A DNA stretch of 64,000 nucleotides. It comes from Protopterus annectens. Lineage: Eukaryota; Chordata; Ceratodontiformes; Protopteridae. The position numbers and the translations under genes are program-made. Below, piece by piece: positions 12,426-25,478 of this stretch (its first letter is position 1; each line of letters starts with the position of its first letter). The notes under the pieces are model-generated. The model saw nothing but the letters and a program-made list of their open reading frames with translations. It was not told where the DNA came from and did not search any database. Where the stretch lies: assembly GCF_019279795.1 (NCBI RefSeq), contig NC_056743.1:1782631466-1782695465 (forward strand), in the 5' to 3' direction.

Positions 12426-13766
12426 TATTAACAAGAATTTTCTGGAAACTGCTAGAAGGAACACTTGCGATGATAGCAGAACTATAGCTAGGTCATTTGG
12501 TAACCTGGCCAATCCACCAGTCAGTACCCCCTAAACCAAAATGTTAACCTTCATAACTGTGAAAAGAAGAGAGACATACTTCAGACTTGCAAAAGGTTTG
12601 TAACATCCTAACACAGACACATGCATGAGTGCATGTGTGTGCATGTGCACGTACATATAAACATACTTAAAGTAGATAATTTCAATATACTTATGCTCAG
12701 GTACCTAAGCATCAGTCTGCCCCTAACAGCTTGCATCCTAGCTCAGACTTTGGGTGACAGTAGCTTGAATTTGTGAATCTCTCTGTGCTTGCATGCTATC
12801 ACTGTAATTCCCAATATGAAGTTTTTATGTTATATATGGCTAAAGGTTTTTGGGTGTATTGCTGAATTTTGAAAATACAAAACTTGAAATAACATTATGT
12901 AATTCTTAATTTTGTTCTCATGTCACCAGTATCTGACCCACAGGTTTTACTTTATACCTTGTATATATCAGTAAAGTAGATGATGATTTATGCTCAATAC
13001 CTTTTAATTTTAAACATTTAAATGTAGATTCTTACAAAATATTACATACACATAAACTATATTTAGTTTAAAGGCAAAACCTTTGACATTAATAGTAGTC
13101 TTTTCTGGCCAGCATTTTTTTTTCAGTATGCTTTATTCAATACACTGTACTTTTGTTTCTGCATTTCCTGAATTTCCACATCACACAGAAATGATTCCAC
13201 AATTTTCTTTTTGTTTTATTTTCATCAATATGCAGATTCTATACAACACATTTATGTATGTTTCTTACCTTTTCAAAGTCTACAAATATGATTAAAAGCT
13301 ATGAATTTTCTTTTCCCATGCCTTTAACCACACCTACTCTGGAATTTAGAAATGTTACTACCATTACTAAGTCCCTTTTACCACTGGTAGTAGTAGCCAT
13401 TTCCAGTTCTGAGACTACCCTAATGTTGTGCTTTAACTTGGCTAACCGCAAATGTAAATGAGGCATTCTGGGGAACAGGCATATTTTGATGACTCATGTG
13501 CTATCCCCTAGAAGGCCTATGCTCTGTGATTTACCTGGCTGAGTGATTCACAGAAGACAGAAATGCTCAACTGCATACATCACCACCACCAGCCATATTA
13601 ATTAACACTGCATAAAACCTGTACTCACCCATTACTTTCAGTGGGTGAGATTATGTTGGAGGTAAGTGCTAAGGGGTTTCATGGACAGGTACTGTTGGTA
13701 GTCTGTGCATATATGTGTGTGGCTGAGTTTGTGAATGCATATAGATGGATGAGTGATGTCCAGTCA
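12426..13766. other. AT-rich non-coding stretch
   Basis: No gene, RNA or named repeat is recognised. Frames at 13,083-13,295 and 13,258-13,461 are low-complexity translations of AT-rich DNA. Confidence 0.45.
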
Positions 13767-13796
13767 GTGTGTGTCTGCGTGCGCGCGCGCATGTGT

Positions 13797-13863
<67 letters not shown>

Positions 13864-13935
13864 TGTGTGTGTTAAGTTGGGGGGGTGCTTTATTTATGCT
13901 GATTGTGCATATGGTAATGTCTGTGAGTATGTGTG

Positions 13936-14013
<78 letters not shown>

Positions 14014-14021
14014 TGCACTTA

Positions 14022-14069
<48 letters not shown>
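13767..14069. repeat. Three (GT)n microsatellite blocks
   Basis: Blocks lie at about 13,767-13,872 (with a short GC-alternating start), 13,921-14,009 and 14,024-14,069, separated by short unique spacers. The long open frames over this region on both strands are poly Cys-Val or His-Thr translations of the repeat and are not genes. Confidence 0.97.
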
Positions 14070-14071
<2 letters not shown>

Positions 14072-14811
14072 AGGGGGGTTGTCTGCCAAATTTTTAAGTT
14101 CCCATTGACTAATGAATAAAGCCCTTGGAAGCAAAACAGGAAACCAGGCATTTTTAAATATGGCTCTAAGTCACTTCAAAAGTCAGCAGTACAATGGATA
14201 TTGCAGCAAGAAAGACATATAGGTGGAGAATACTAGTCACTAGGATCACTCAGTAATATTACTCAGAGTCAGTTCAAACGTTAATAGAACAATGGGTTTC
14301 ATGGCACAAAGTATGTTATAAAAAATAAAAAGTATGGTGCTCTAATGTCTGACATTATTGACTGACTGTAAACATTCAGGATTTATGAGGGACAGTGACA
14401 AACTAGAATGTAATATCAGGGACATTCTGTAAACCCAGGGACAGGTAAGAGGCATGGTAGTGTGCCCATGTGTGTCTGTGTATTTAGATGTGTGAATATG
14501 TGTGGGGGAAATAGATGAGGGGGTGCCTGATGCATGGGCTGTCAATGTTGATACCACAGCAAAGTGCTTGTTAGAGCTTGCAGTAATCACAGAGATTTTC
14601 AACGACTGGCAGATTTGCCAATGATTAGGTCCTTCCACATTGTAACTAATGTGTCTCTGAATTGCTGGTTTCTGTGATCACTTTAAAGGACTTGTTTTGT
14701 CACAGCCTTACCACTTATGTCTGAGACACTTCTGAATCCTGTCCCTAATGTGTGAGACTTTAATTTTTAACTGTGTGGCTCCTTATAATACACCATCTTG
14801 AATATATCATA
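14070..14811. other. Non-coding stretch with a weak ~100-bp duplication
   Basis: Two imperfect direct copies of a segment are spaced about 100 bases apart: 'agtcacttcaaaagtcag' followed by 'tacaatgg' near 14,169, and 'agtcagttcaaac' followed by 'gaacaatggg' near 14,269. Nothing else is recognised. Confidence 0.35.
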
Positions 14812-14945
14812 GGTTCATAGATTAGTACTAGGCTAACTGCTTTTGAGGAGCATTTTCAGACTAGCTAATTACCCCATGTGAGACTCAAACCCTGAACCTT
14901 GTGTCTGTAAGTTAAACTCCTTAACCATTATGCCAACATCCCATG
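14812..14945 (-). mobile_element. tRNA-derived SINE with CR1-like 3' tail
   Basis: Read on the minus strand, the element opens with a tRNA-like head: 'ggcataatggttaagga' (A-box-like) and 'ggttcagggtttgagtctc' (B-box-like, 14,880-14,900). It ends with 'agcctagtactaatctat' and 'gaacctatga' (14,812-14,840). That ending is nearly the same as the 3' tail of the CR1 LINEs in this window ('agcctagtacctacctatg', 'aacctatga'). Sharing a 3' end is how many SINEs are mobilised by a partner LINE. Length is about 134 bp. Confidence 0.7.
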
Positions 14946-15596
14946 GCTCTCTATGTTATTGTTCCTGTTTTAATCCTGCATTTTCCCTTTGTGCTTCTTT
15001 TTTGCATTGTTTTCAGCTACAATTTTATTCATATATACTTAATTTCCTCTTTAAGCTCATTTAGCTGCATGCATGTGATTTTACTTACTCTATGTATGTC
15101 CAATGCTTTACCTAAACTTAGTTCTGATTCTCAATGCTCTGCTTCTTATTTGGTTATTTTTAATGCTAAAAAAGCAATCCTAGTTGTAATTAATGAATTA
15201 GGCAACCATGCAGTTCAGAGTTCTTTCTCTGGTCTTCTGTTCAGTAACATAAATATTAATAGTTTCCAGAACACCTTGGTTCATTGTAAAAATTAAACAT
15301 CTGACAAATGGCAGAGATTTCGTTGGCACTCACTATTCTTTAAATTTCTTTCACAGTGTTGAACTTGTCTCTTTCCTCCTTTTCAAGATAATATGTATTA
15401 CATACACTTATAGCTTTCTCACTGTAATGTGTAAGCAAATACTCCTTTTCTGTCTTTTCTTCAGGACCAGTCACATGACATACAGCTCAAACCAAAGGCT
15501 CTGGAACATGTTGAAGACTGGGGGGGGGGGGGTGAAGGGTGACAGAGGCACTTAGTGATCTAAAAAGGGTAGTTTTTTAAAACTATTTACAACCAC
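14946..15596. other. Non-coding stretch
   Basis: No gene is recognised. There is a run of G bases near 15,521-15,532. The open frame at 14,943-15,296 is hydrophobic and without a domain I know. Confidence 0.4.
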
Positions 15597-15700
15597 AACA
15601 TAGGTTCACTTGGAGGACATTTTAAGCTTAGCCAATTACCATTTTGGTGCTTGAATTAGCATTCCCTGATTGGTCTTACCTATCCCATGGCTGATAATTG
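15597..15700 (-). mobile_element. Second, decayed copy of the CR1-tailed SINE
   Basis: 'cataggttcacttggagga' and 'cattttaagcttagccaa' parallel the tail and body of the SINE at 14,812-14,945. A B-box-like 'gctaattcaagcacc' is seen on the minus strand near 15,640-15,655. The head is hardly recognisable. Confidence 0.45.
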
Positions 15701-15759
15701 TATATTAGCCCTAGTGAGAATAAATATGATCACACTATAGATAATTTGAGGGGACCCAT

Positions 15760-16720
15760 GTAAAGGATGGAGCATTTAGGAACTGCCTCTATCCATTAGT
15801 GGCAAGAGGGGCAGTCCTGGAGTATTTTTTCTATTACCCATCCTTAGATCCAAGTTGCATTTGAATATGGACAGGGATGAGCTTTATTTTACTTGCATGG
15901 ATAGTCTGTTCTAGATATATATCCATCTCTCCACAACATCCAGTTCAGATACCTGGACTGAGTATTTCTGATGCCATTTGACTAGCTGATGTTCAGTAGG
16001 TCCACCTGTATTAGGTCAGAGGATCCCTTTATGCCTGACACGTCACCTCTAAGCACTCTGTAGGATACTGAGTATAGTGATAAATCTTTGAGGTGGTCCA
16101 TGCAAGACCTGTTATTTAGGACTTGTAGCCTTTTAGTAAGGTATCTCTCTGTGGGTATTCCAATTGTTGCATGGGTCTGGACAGATACATGCCAAAGTGA
16201 GCATTATACAAAATGATTGACCTAATGAGGGCTTTGTAAAGGGGGACAATAATACCTCTAGACCTAGCACAATCAAGTTGTTTATAAGCTGTGCAATATA
16301 GAAAGACTTTCTTATGACTGGGCACATGTTGGTCAAAGGTTAGGTCACTGTACACACAAGTTCTCAAATGCCAAACAACTGGTTCAGTTCTCAGGGGGCA
16401 TTGTCAATTTGGCAGTTCCCTGGAGTAGATGACTTCCCAAAGGATATGATAATGTATTTCTTGGAGTTTAGTTTCAATTCATGAATTCTGGCACCTGTTA
16501 TTGTTTGGGACAAACCTTCCTGCATGATGGTTAAGTCATTTAGGGATTCAATAACTGCTCCTAGCTTACAGTTATCTCAAACTTAGTCGGCCAAAGCCCT
16601 TTGGTATTTTCTTTTACTTTTGAGATGTATATGCCAAACAGAAAAAGTCTCAGCACCAAACCCTGGGGGACATCATTGGTGACTGGTCTCTTCACCTATT
16701 TTGATCTCCTGCATCCTGTG
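15760..16720 (-). mobile_element. CR1-family LINE fragment (RT C-terminus and 3' part)
   Basis: On the minus strand the trace runs from VTNDVPQGLVLR with FLFGIYIS (near 16,680, the PQG block) through GLWPTKF (near 16,590), to DLTFDQHVPSHKKVFLY (near 16,335), and IVPLYKALIRSIILYNAHFG followed by MYLSRPMQQLE (16,150-16,260). The blocks are in the same order as in the fuller CR1 copies. The catalytic FADD segment is mutated, and stops and frame changes separate the pieces. The 3' boundary is uncertain because the characteristic tail is not clear directly downstream. Confidence 0.7.
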
Positions 16721-16734
16721 AGCAAGCATGCATA

Positions 16735-16825
16735 TATAAGTTCTTTGATTCACCTTCCTGATTGTATTAACCTGATTATATTAAATTATAGTCCTTGTAT
16801 AATATAGCACCACTTGTTAGAATGT
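16735..16825. repeat. Dispersed ~80-bp repeat, also at 32.4 kb
   Basis: 'gttctttgattcaccttcc', 'ttaaattatagtccttgt' and 'ataatatagcaccacttg' match, in order, 'gttctttgatataccttcc', 'ttaaattatattccttgt' and 'ataacacaggcttgctag' at 32,392-32,470. The family is not identified. Confidence 0.6.
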
Positions 16826-17184
16826 ATTTTAAATTTGTAGTTTGGAACAGTCTTCTAGTAAGCAATGAAACAAAATGTATGAACCAATAATGACAAAACT
16901 ACCCATTTCAGAAAATTTCAACCATAAAAGGCCACTCAAAAGTCTGTCATTACAATCCACCCAATATCAGTAAATATGCAAAATCCCTGCAGAAGTAACT
17001 CATCTAAATAATTCCACATTAAAGGGATCTGTAACTAATGAAGAGGTTGCTGCTAGCAAACAACTTTATATTTCATTGTTTCATCGACAAACAAAGTGCC
17101 TGTTGCCCTTGAAAAATAAACTGCCTATGCTACATTACAAATTGATAAGCTACTAATTTTGCAATGGGGAATGGATGGCAAACT
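16826..17184. other. Non-coding stretch
   Basis: AT-rich DNA with nothing recognised between the dispersed repeat and the next SINE. Confidence 0.4.
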
Positions 17185-17370
17185 AATAACAGGTTCATAG
17201 TTACTAGATAACTCCTTCAAAGAAGGACATTCATAGGACTGCAACAGTCCAGTCCCATTAAAGTACAACACAGTACAGTATCAGCGATCCATCTGCATAA
17301 TGTGGGAATAGTACCCACAGCCTTCTGCATCAAAAGCACGTATACTACCTGTTGTGCTACTAACAATGCA
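17185..17370 (-). mobile_element. Third copy of the tRNA-derived SINE with CR1-like tail
   Basis: The minus-strand head reads 'gtagcacaacaggtagta' (A-box region, near 17,360) and 'ctgtgggtactattcccac' (B-box region, near 17,310). The body follows, and the element ends in 'ctagtaactatgaacctg' near 17,190, a variant of the CR1 3' tail. The order and length are like those of the copy at 14.8 kb. Confidence 0.55.
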
Positions 17371-17462
17371 AACAACTTAACAAAAGTAGCATTAAACTTC
17401 TCTTCCCCTGAAGCTCTTAGGTCCTTGTAAAATCCACTTTTTTATCAACTAAATCTTTCAAC

Positions 17463-17747
17463 TTCGCAGCACAAGAAACCTGGAAAAAAGCCAAAATTTA
17501 TTGTCGGACAAAGACCCAAAATCAGGGACACATTTTAAATATTGCTTGTATAATCTTAGAAAGTTGTTAAAATAAAGTGTTTTGTGTTACTGTGTATTTC
17601 CTAAAAGATAGGAAGACTGAAACTTAAAGAGCTATCATTATTTAGTGAATTCAGTTCTCACTAATTTTGCCAGAAAAACACAAATTTTAAGAGGAACAGA
17701 CCAAAAGTATGAGCCAAATATTCTGTGAATATCTTGACAGTGGAGAG
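17463..17747 (+). mobile_element. MITE copy, CATACCTCTCAAC family (degraded)
   Basis: The internal words 'ggacaaagacccaaaatca', 'gggacacattttaaatatt', 'aatcttagaaagttgtt' and 'gaggaacagaccaaaagta' match in order the intact copy at 38,665-38,986 and related DNA at 30.3-30.66 kb. Both ends are decayed; only 'ggagagctatgg' recalls the terminal repeat. Confidence 0.5.
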
Positions 17748-17857
17748 CTATGGACTCAACTCCCTGAATCACAAGTGGTGGGATGGGTAGAGAATTCAGG
17801 CTCTTGTTTGAGCCTGAGTAACACTAACCACCAGGAACACCTAACTGGGGCATTTTA

Positions 17858-18654
<797 letters not shown>

Positions 18655-18735
18655 CCATGTACTCTACCATCTAAAGGGTGGCCATGTGGCCTAATTTGGA
18701 TAAGAATGTTGTGGTTTCAAGTCCAGCCATAGCCT
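18655..18735 (+). mobile_element. tRNA-like SINE head, isolated
   Basis: 'ggtggccatgtggcctaat' followed by 'gtggtttcaagtccagcc' resembles the A-box and B-box of a tRNA-derived SINE. It is too divergent from a real tRNA (no acceptor-stem pairing seen) to call a tRNA gene. Confidence 0.4.
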
Positions 18736-18779
18736 TCCAAAAGCAATATAGTAGCTTTAAAATACTAATTGGATGTTTT

Positions 18780-18966
18780 AGTCTGGCATTTGGTACAGAG
18801 GGCAGAAACTCTGAGCTTTAGTTCCTGTGGTAGAGGGTTTGATTCCCTCACCTGTTATTTGCCTATTGTGTGACCTTCAGAAAGTCAGTTAACCACATAA
18901 TGCTTGGAGCCAACTGGGAATTTGGACATTCTCCAATATGGTCCCTTCGATTGCAAGCCTATGAAT
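18780..18966 (+). mobile_element. MIR/CORE-SINE-like element
   Basis: A tRNA-like head has the B-box 'gagggtttgattccctc' (18,832-18,848). It is followed by 'ttgtgtgaccttcagaaag' and 'tcagttaacca' (18,867-18,897), which closely matches the conserved core shared by MIR and other CORE-SINEs. The right end 'gcaagcctatgaatc' recalls the CR1 tail seen elsewhere in the window. Length is about 187 bp. Confidence 0.65.
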
Positions 18967-20164
18967 CAAAAGATGTATCAGAATGATCAAGCAATAGGTA
19001 GGGACTCTTCAAGATCTTAACTTCATCTTCCAATATAAGGCTGACCACAACACGTTCTTATTGCCTTAAGGCTGACATCCCTATTTATCAGTGTATATAC
19101 CACTATATAGTAGAGTTTCTAACAGAAGCAGCCCATTACCAATATTCGTCTGTTGCCACGTAGTGACTTCTGCATACTACCACTGGTAGGTGTAAATATG
19201 GTTCTGGAACACTTATGTGCAGGCACAGGTACAGATAATCATACTAAGCACTTAAAAGGGCCATTAAGACTCCAGGGAAATAAGTTCCTTGAATTCCTGT
19301 GTAATTTTCAATAACATTCATCCCCTCTGTCCAGAAGGACTATACAGGATAATCCAGGGGAGCATTTATGATTGCCCATCCAGTTACCAACATTAACTTT
19401 GAAAGCTGACAGATTACTGCTTTGTTTGATATTCTGGTATAAAATGCTCCAAAGGTGTGGAATGCATTAGGCTAGGTACCTATCATGCCAGGGAGTCTTA
19501 TTCATTTCTTGTTGGAGGTGAGATACTTGGTATAGGTGGATTAGGAGTCATTGGTTCTGTAGGTGGAATTATAACAGTGAAGAAGATGATGCCTGTAATT
19601 TCATAAACTGAGCAACACCAGCAATGATAACAGTGGTGCCAGGAAAGTATGTTTTATAGAAATAACTCACTGTAGGGCTCAGGAATAGGGCCAGTACAGA
19701 AAGCCCTTCCCTTACCTGATGACAATTTCAATATTCATTGGGAGCTGATAAGTAAAATCAGTAGTGAAAAAATAATTAAGAAAGCAATTTAGGGACAAAA
19801 AATTATGAAATAAATTGGAAATGGAAGATGCAAACAGACAGAAGCAAACTGGGAGACCTAACGATGAAAACCTAGAACAAAAATAACAAACAGATATTAA
19901 CAGTAAAAGTTATCCTGTACTATTTGCAATTTATAACAGAGCTACAAAATCCTATGACAGGATTGTAGAAAAACTGGTTTCTACTGAGAAATAATAAATG
20001 AGTACTTGGACAAAGAATGAGCAAAGGATGCTACATAATATGGCTTTCTGTTTCTTTCTTCCATGTGGCAGCCTATCATCTACCATTTCATATTAGAGCA
20101 GGTTGTATGCATTACAAATGAATCATATGAATCATAGGAAAGGGCATAGTGAAATTATTTTAAA
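18967..20164. other. Non-coding stretch
   Basis: No gene or repeat family is recognised. Confidence 0.4.
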
Positions 20165-20258
20165 ATGGGTGGCGAAAGCCAAACACACTCTGGCTAGGCT
20201 TATAAATGACCTAGGGCAGATAGCCTAGTATGAACCTATGAACCTATGAACCTATGAA
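20165..20258 (+). mobile_element. CR1-family 3' end, very short copy
   Basis: Only the last ~95 bases of the family are present: 'ctggctaggcttataaatg', then 'gatagcctagtatgaacct' and three further 'atgaacct' units. The end matches copies ending at 59,287 and 53,120. It is an extreme 5' truncation, as is common for LINEs. Confidence 0.75.
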
Positions 20259-22936
20259 ATACAAAGCTATTCAATCAGAAGCCCTGTGTGCCTTGCCAGT
20301 AACCACCATCAGGCTTTGCCGATCATTTCTATCACTATCCATCAAGTGCTGTATCTGGAAACAGTTTGCATTAGTTTGCCTTATACTGTAGAAAGCTTAC
20401 AATGATTGGATACTCCTAAACTGCAGTGCTGTTTTCCTGTTATATTTCTTATTGCTGTCCCTTGACATTTTGATATATTTGCAATTTTGACCTGCAATTT
20501 CTCCTTCCACTTCCAGTTCCCTCCTTTATACTTACTATATATTTTCATCTTCTGTGTCATCTGGATTCCTTCTCTACCATGCTGTGCAGAGATCTGCCTA
20601 AGCCTAAATCTTCTAATTCCTTGGTCCTTCTTTTTGTTGTTTGTACCTGAACTGTCAACATACCCTTTCCTCGACTACTGCTCATTCATGCTCAGACTAT
20701 GGTGTTTGTACTTTATGATAGGCTACTCTGTTTTGCCACCTACTGTTCTATGGTCCAGGTTTACCTTCCCAATATTATTTTCAGTGTATCTACCTTTAGT
20801 GGTCGGAGATGTACACAAATGCTCAGATACATTCTTTTTCCTGCTATGCCTAATTCAAAGAAATTGTGTATGAAATGTGTACTGTAATTCTCCAAACTCT
20901 GTCAGTAAATAACATGTATCCTGAACCCATGCTAAATAATACAACTGTGACCTTCTTGGAGAAAGTGAGATGTGGCCAAAGGCATGTATCAGTGACGTTG
21001 AAGTTATCGTCAACATCTTTTCGCTTAACTCTGGATTACAATGTATTTCAAGTTTTAATAATGACTTGTATTTTATTTACTTACTTGAATTATCCGAATG
21101 TCCATCTAGCCAGTGTCCACTTTCAGTGTAGTCTCTGGGAGAAAAATGCTATAAGAATCGTGTTACATAAAAACATGGAAATGGCAAATAAAGTGAAAAT
21201 AAGCAGTAGTAGAAGATGAAATACAAGCTAGTACTTTATATACATATGAAATACGTATAAATAAAGTTACAGGACAAAGAATGCACAAGTAATACTTAAT
21301 GTTAAGTTTTGGAAAAGCTGTGGTTAGAGGGACAGGTGATCAGTAAAAACATTATTCTGTGCATGATGGTAACTGACAAAATGAGCAATCAGTGGTATGA
21401 TTCATACAGATGGGTAAAAGTTGAGCAGCTAAGTTAGAAAATGACTATGAGTCTGAAGGCAAAATTAAGTAGTAAGAAGTGAGCACAAGGAAGTTTGATG
21501 GTGGAATTAATCAGCCAGTGGCAAATTATGAGTACTGAAAGGTGTTTAAAGAAACCAGGAGTGATGATAGTGAGCTATCAGTATAAGACAGCACAGTGTA
21601 AACCAAAGTTAGTGTTGGAATATATAATGAAAATTACAGTCTAAGTAGTAATGCGATCTACAATATAGTATACAGTCACAGAGCAGTCATTTAGGTCTTA
21701 AAAGTGTTTATAAACATCCAGATGGATTATAGAAGGTTGGAATTTAGGATATTAAATTAAACGGTGGTAGTTGTGGGTTCTTTAGTGTAGGAGGTTAAAG
21801 CCTTGACTACAACTCTGATGACCAGGGACGGATTAGAGGTCCAGCAGTGGAGGAGCTGACTGATGGCATTAGAATGAAGGGGCCTGAACTCACTTGCATC
21901 TTTGAAAGTTTGAGGGGAGGGGGACATCCCAGAGAATGTATACTCTGCTCATGCTTATTGATGGAGGCCAAACACACAGTGGAGACATTTCTCTCCAGAG
22001 GGGATGAGATGACTTCCAGTTTCCATTGTTCATGAAACAGAGTGATAGTCCAATGCACTACTCAATAAATGCACACTCTTTGAGGCATCACTGGATACTG
22101 TACCTCTTAACTATCCACATTTTGGAGGTATGTCCCTAATTTGTTCTCAAACCTTTGCTTCGTCCCTCCAAAAATTAGAAATTACTTTGAGAAGTTCTAA
22201 GTCAATAGTACCGGCATTTAAAAAGTCCTAATTTCAAGCTTTTCCCCATTTATTTTTTTACTTAGTGTTTAACTCTGGATATAAACATTGAGGTATGTTG
22301 GATATGCATGGGGAAACAAATAAATGATCCCTCACATGGATGATGGCATGGGCATCACTCCCAATGCACTCAACTCTTACCCTGAATAGGAACAAATGGG
22401 CCATAAGGCTGTCAACTCTGGGGGACAGAACAGGTCATTTGGGTCAGTAAAATGGTCAGGGAGGAGGCTTCGTTTTTTTTTTTTGTTCCCACTCTCTGTT
22501 TATCATCAACTCATTCCCAGTTAATTGGTCCATTTGTTCCCCATTACTAGGGCAAAAAGGATGACTGGGGGAGCCATCATTTATACAAGTATTACGGGTT
22601 GCTTTGATTTTTTGTTTTTGCTGCAGTCCCATCTCCTGCTCGTATTCAATGAAGAGCTGTGGAGGGGAATTGCAATGGGCTGACAGCAAAGGGTGCCCTC
22701 TCACCTCTGCAAGGGACATTTCCTTTCAAGAAACCTTGTTTCTCTCCTCAAAGTATTAGTGGTCATTTCCCCAGTCTTTGTAATGAAAATTGTACCATCT
22801 AGTGAGCACTTGAGTGTATGCATTCCTTGCCAGGCCCTGGGAAGGTGGGAGGTGAGCAGACCTCACTCCTTTATCTTCCATCTCCTGCCTAACTCCTCTA
22901 GTGCCAGGACCGCTTATTCAACTCTAGCCACCATTT

Positions 22937-22967
<31 letters not shown>

Positions 22968-23399
22968 TATTTACTTCTAGTATACTGAGCTGGAAATCTT
23001 TAGATAAGAGTTGTCTTGCGTTAGAGTACCAAGCAAGGACCTTCAGGATCAAATCTCAGTTTTGTCTGGTGTATCTGTCTGTGAGTAACTTTAAAGCAGT
23101 TAGATAGTTTATTTATTTATGTTTATTTATTTGTTTGTTTTCTGATTCTGCTTCTCCAAAAACCCATGTTCACGATACCTGAATCAGAAGTAAAGAAGTC
23201 CTGAAGAAAGAAATAGAATGAAAGCACTCATCTTGCATGTTAAGCACTGTCTGCTAGGAAAATTATTACAGCAGATGTAGTTGCTTATCACGTTTACTCT
23301 GCACTGCAATAAAATGTATTAAATTATGACCAAACTTCATGACAGTTTTATTAATCTAGCTGTATTAGAGTTATAACCTACATCAAATTTTTGGGATAT
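20259..23399. other. Non-coding stretch with (TTTA)n and a possible CORE-SINE
   Basis: A (TTTA)n microsatellite lies at 22,936-22,969. At about 22,990-23,110, 'ggatcaaatctcag' (B-box-like) and 'ctgtgagtaactttaaagc' followed by 'agttag' suggest a weak CORE-SINE in plus orientation. Open frames at 20,487-20,873, 20,866-21,219, 21,807-22,058 and 22,456-22,719 have no recognisable domain or motif and look accidental. Confidence 0.4.
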
Positions 23400-24388
23400 G
23401 GGTGAGACAAGTACAGGCCAACACTAAGGGACTCTGGCTAACAAAGTTCGGAGATGACTGCAAACTGGGAGCCATTATTGAATCCCCAAATGATGTGGAT
23501 TGGATATGCTACAAAAGGGCTTTACAGAAACAAATGTTTGATGCCAGAGCCATGGGCTCAAGCTCAATGCCAAAAAATGTATAGTTATCCCCTTTGGGAA
23601 AAAACATGTACCCGTGAATTACCACATAGGTGACAGTACACTAAACACCGAAAGTGTGATAAGAGACTTAGGGACACAGGTGGACAGTAGTCTCACCTTC
23701 AATAACCATATTGCCACAACAGTCAGGAAATTCTGCTATGTGGCACATCTCATTACTAAGGGCTTTTCATCCAGAAAAAAGGAGGTCATTGCCCCACTGT
23801 GTCCAGAAAAAAGGAGGTCATTGTCCCACTGTACTCATCCCTCATTAGACCCATTATAGAATACAATGCCCCATTTGGTATGTACCTCTCAAGACATCTG
23901 CAACAACTGAAAAGGCCACAAAAATACCTCACTAAAAGAATCACAGGCCTAAAGAAGATGCTCTATGCTGACCGCCTTAAAAACTCCAGCTATACTCTGT
24001 TGCATATCGTCTACTTCGAGGCGATCTCTGCTTAACATGCAAAGCCATGTCAAACCCAGAGTTGTTGGACAAGTTACACTTACAGAAATCCCAAACCCTC
24101 AGAGCCACATGTTCCAGGGATCTAAACCTTGCCATCACAATAAACAAAACATGCTGGAGGGATAGGTTCCTGACCCAGAGACTCCCCAGACTCTGGAATA
24201 GACTAGACTGCTCGTATATGTCAAGCAGAGTGCCTCTTTGGCCCTCTACAAAAGGAACTTTGATGATTGGATGGGAGAAAGGAAATTCATCCGGGGATCA
24301 CATCAGTCATAACCAGGGAATTGTTATGGCTAGACTTGTATAGGCCCCAGGACCGATAGCCTAATACCAACCTATGAACCTATAAACA
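23400..24388 (+). mobile_element. CR1-family LINE, 5'-truncated copy
   Basis: The copy starts inside the RT, just before the catalytic block. That block reads TKFGDDCKLGAI, so FADD has become FGDD. It continues through ESPNDVD, VIRDLGTQVDSSLTF (23,655-23,700), LIRPIIEYNAPFGMYLSRH (23,840-23,895), RPQKYLTKRITGLKKM and TCSRDLNLAITINKTCW (near 24,110). It ends with 'gatagcctaataccaacct' and 'atgaacctata'. A 32-bp segment ('ccagaaaaaaggaggtcat' onward) is duplicated in tandem at 23,771-23,834 and breaks the frame. Stops and frameshifts elsewhere make it a pseudogene. Confidence 0.85.
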
Positions 24389-25478
24389 AGATTTTTGGGA
24401 TCTGACAGGAAATGACAACAAATGACAAATCCATAGAGAAAATGTACTGAATAAACAGAAAATATCCCAAGAAGAGAGCATAACTGAGGAACCAAGCACT
24501 GCAAGGCAGTATCCCTAACAGTTGCACCAGTGTGTCACCATCAAACTTGAAAATGTATACACATGTGGAGTCCATATATTGTCCCCAGTCCATTAATCTG
24601 ACATACTCAAAGTGTCTGTAGAGCACAATGTAAAACATACGCCATTCATTAGAAAAACAATACATTAGTGAAGTTTCTTCTTAGAATTATTAATTCCCTG
24701 TATCACTTTTTCATGTCTGTTTAATGTATGATTATACTTTGTGGTTTACCAACTTCATAGACTTTTCCACACCCATGACCTTCAAATCTCTATAAGAAAT
24801 GTATAACGTGTTTGTATCTATTTCCTTCACCTTTCTTCATTTTACTGTCTTTTCTTGTGAAGAATAACAATGTTCACCACTTCTACATACTCTGAAGAAC
24901 CTCCAGTTATTTTCTGAAGAATCTCTTGTCATTTATTTCCCCTAATATAACCTTATCTGTGTTGCCTGTAGTTTGCTAACTCTTTCTTTTTATTAGAATG
25001 AGCTCATAACAGCTACAAATTAAAGTTGTAGTGCTGGCCTGGTTTTCAGTACCTTCATCTGATCACGTCATTCATGCTTTTTAAAATCAGGTTTTTATCA
25101 CCACTGCATCTTAATGTAGACAAAATATTTACTTTGTTTTCAAAGCAAGCCAATATTTGTTTTTTAAACACCTTTATTGAATGATCACTTGTGACATAGG
25201 CAAACTTACATGTATATAAAAATAATCAAACTATATCAACAAATTTACATTTACAAACATTATACATCACATATTTATATTGTTATATAACATATGATCT
25301 AAGCAAAATTGCATGGATTATTCAGACCCTCCCTTCTCTAAACCTCATTCCTCCTCCAAAATGTTTTTGTTGCATTTATTGTTCCCACAATTTCTATCAG
25401 CTTAAATCAAAATTAGCCTTGAAGTCAACTAACTTCCAAGGTTACAGACAATGGAAGAGGACCCGATCTCTCTAGTCT
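24389..25478. other. AT-rich non-coding stretch
   Basis: Nothing is recognised. The segment 25,160-25,330 is unusually A/T- and 'acatt'-rich and could be the 3' UTR of an unidentified minus-strand element. Confidence 0.4.

Noticed and set aside
13641..14151. Long open frames on both strands in the GT repeats
   Set aside because: They are poly Cys-Val or His-Thr translations of (GT)n with no unique sequence of note.
17300..17370. Functional tRNA gene
   Set aside because: A- and B-box-like words are present but the acceptor stem does not pair and a SINE body with a CR1-like tail follows.
20487..20873. Membrane protein gene
   Set aside because: It is a hydrophobic frame in T/C-rich DNA; there is no motif, no splice structure and no neighbouring exon to support it.
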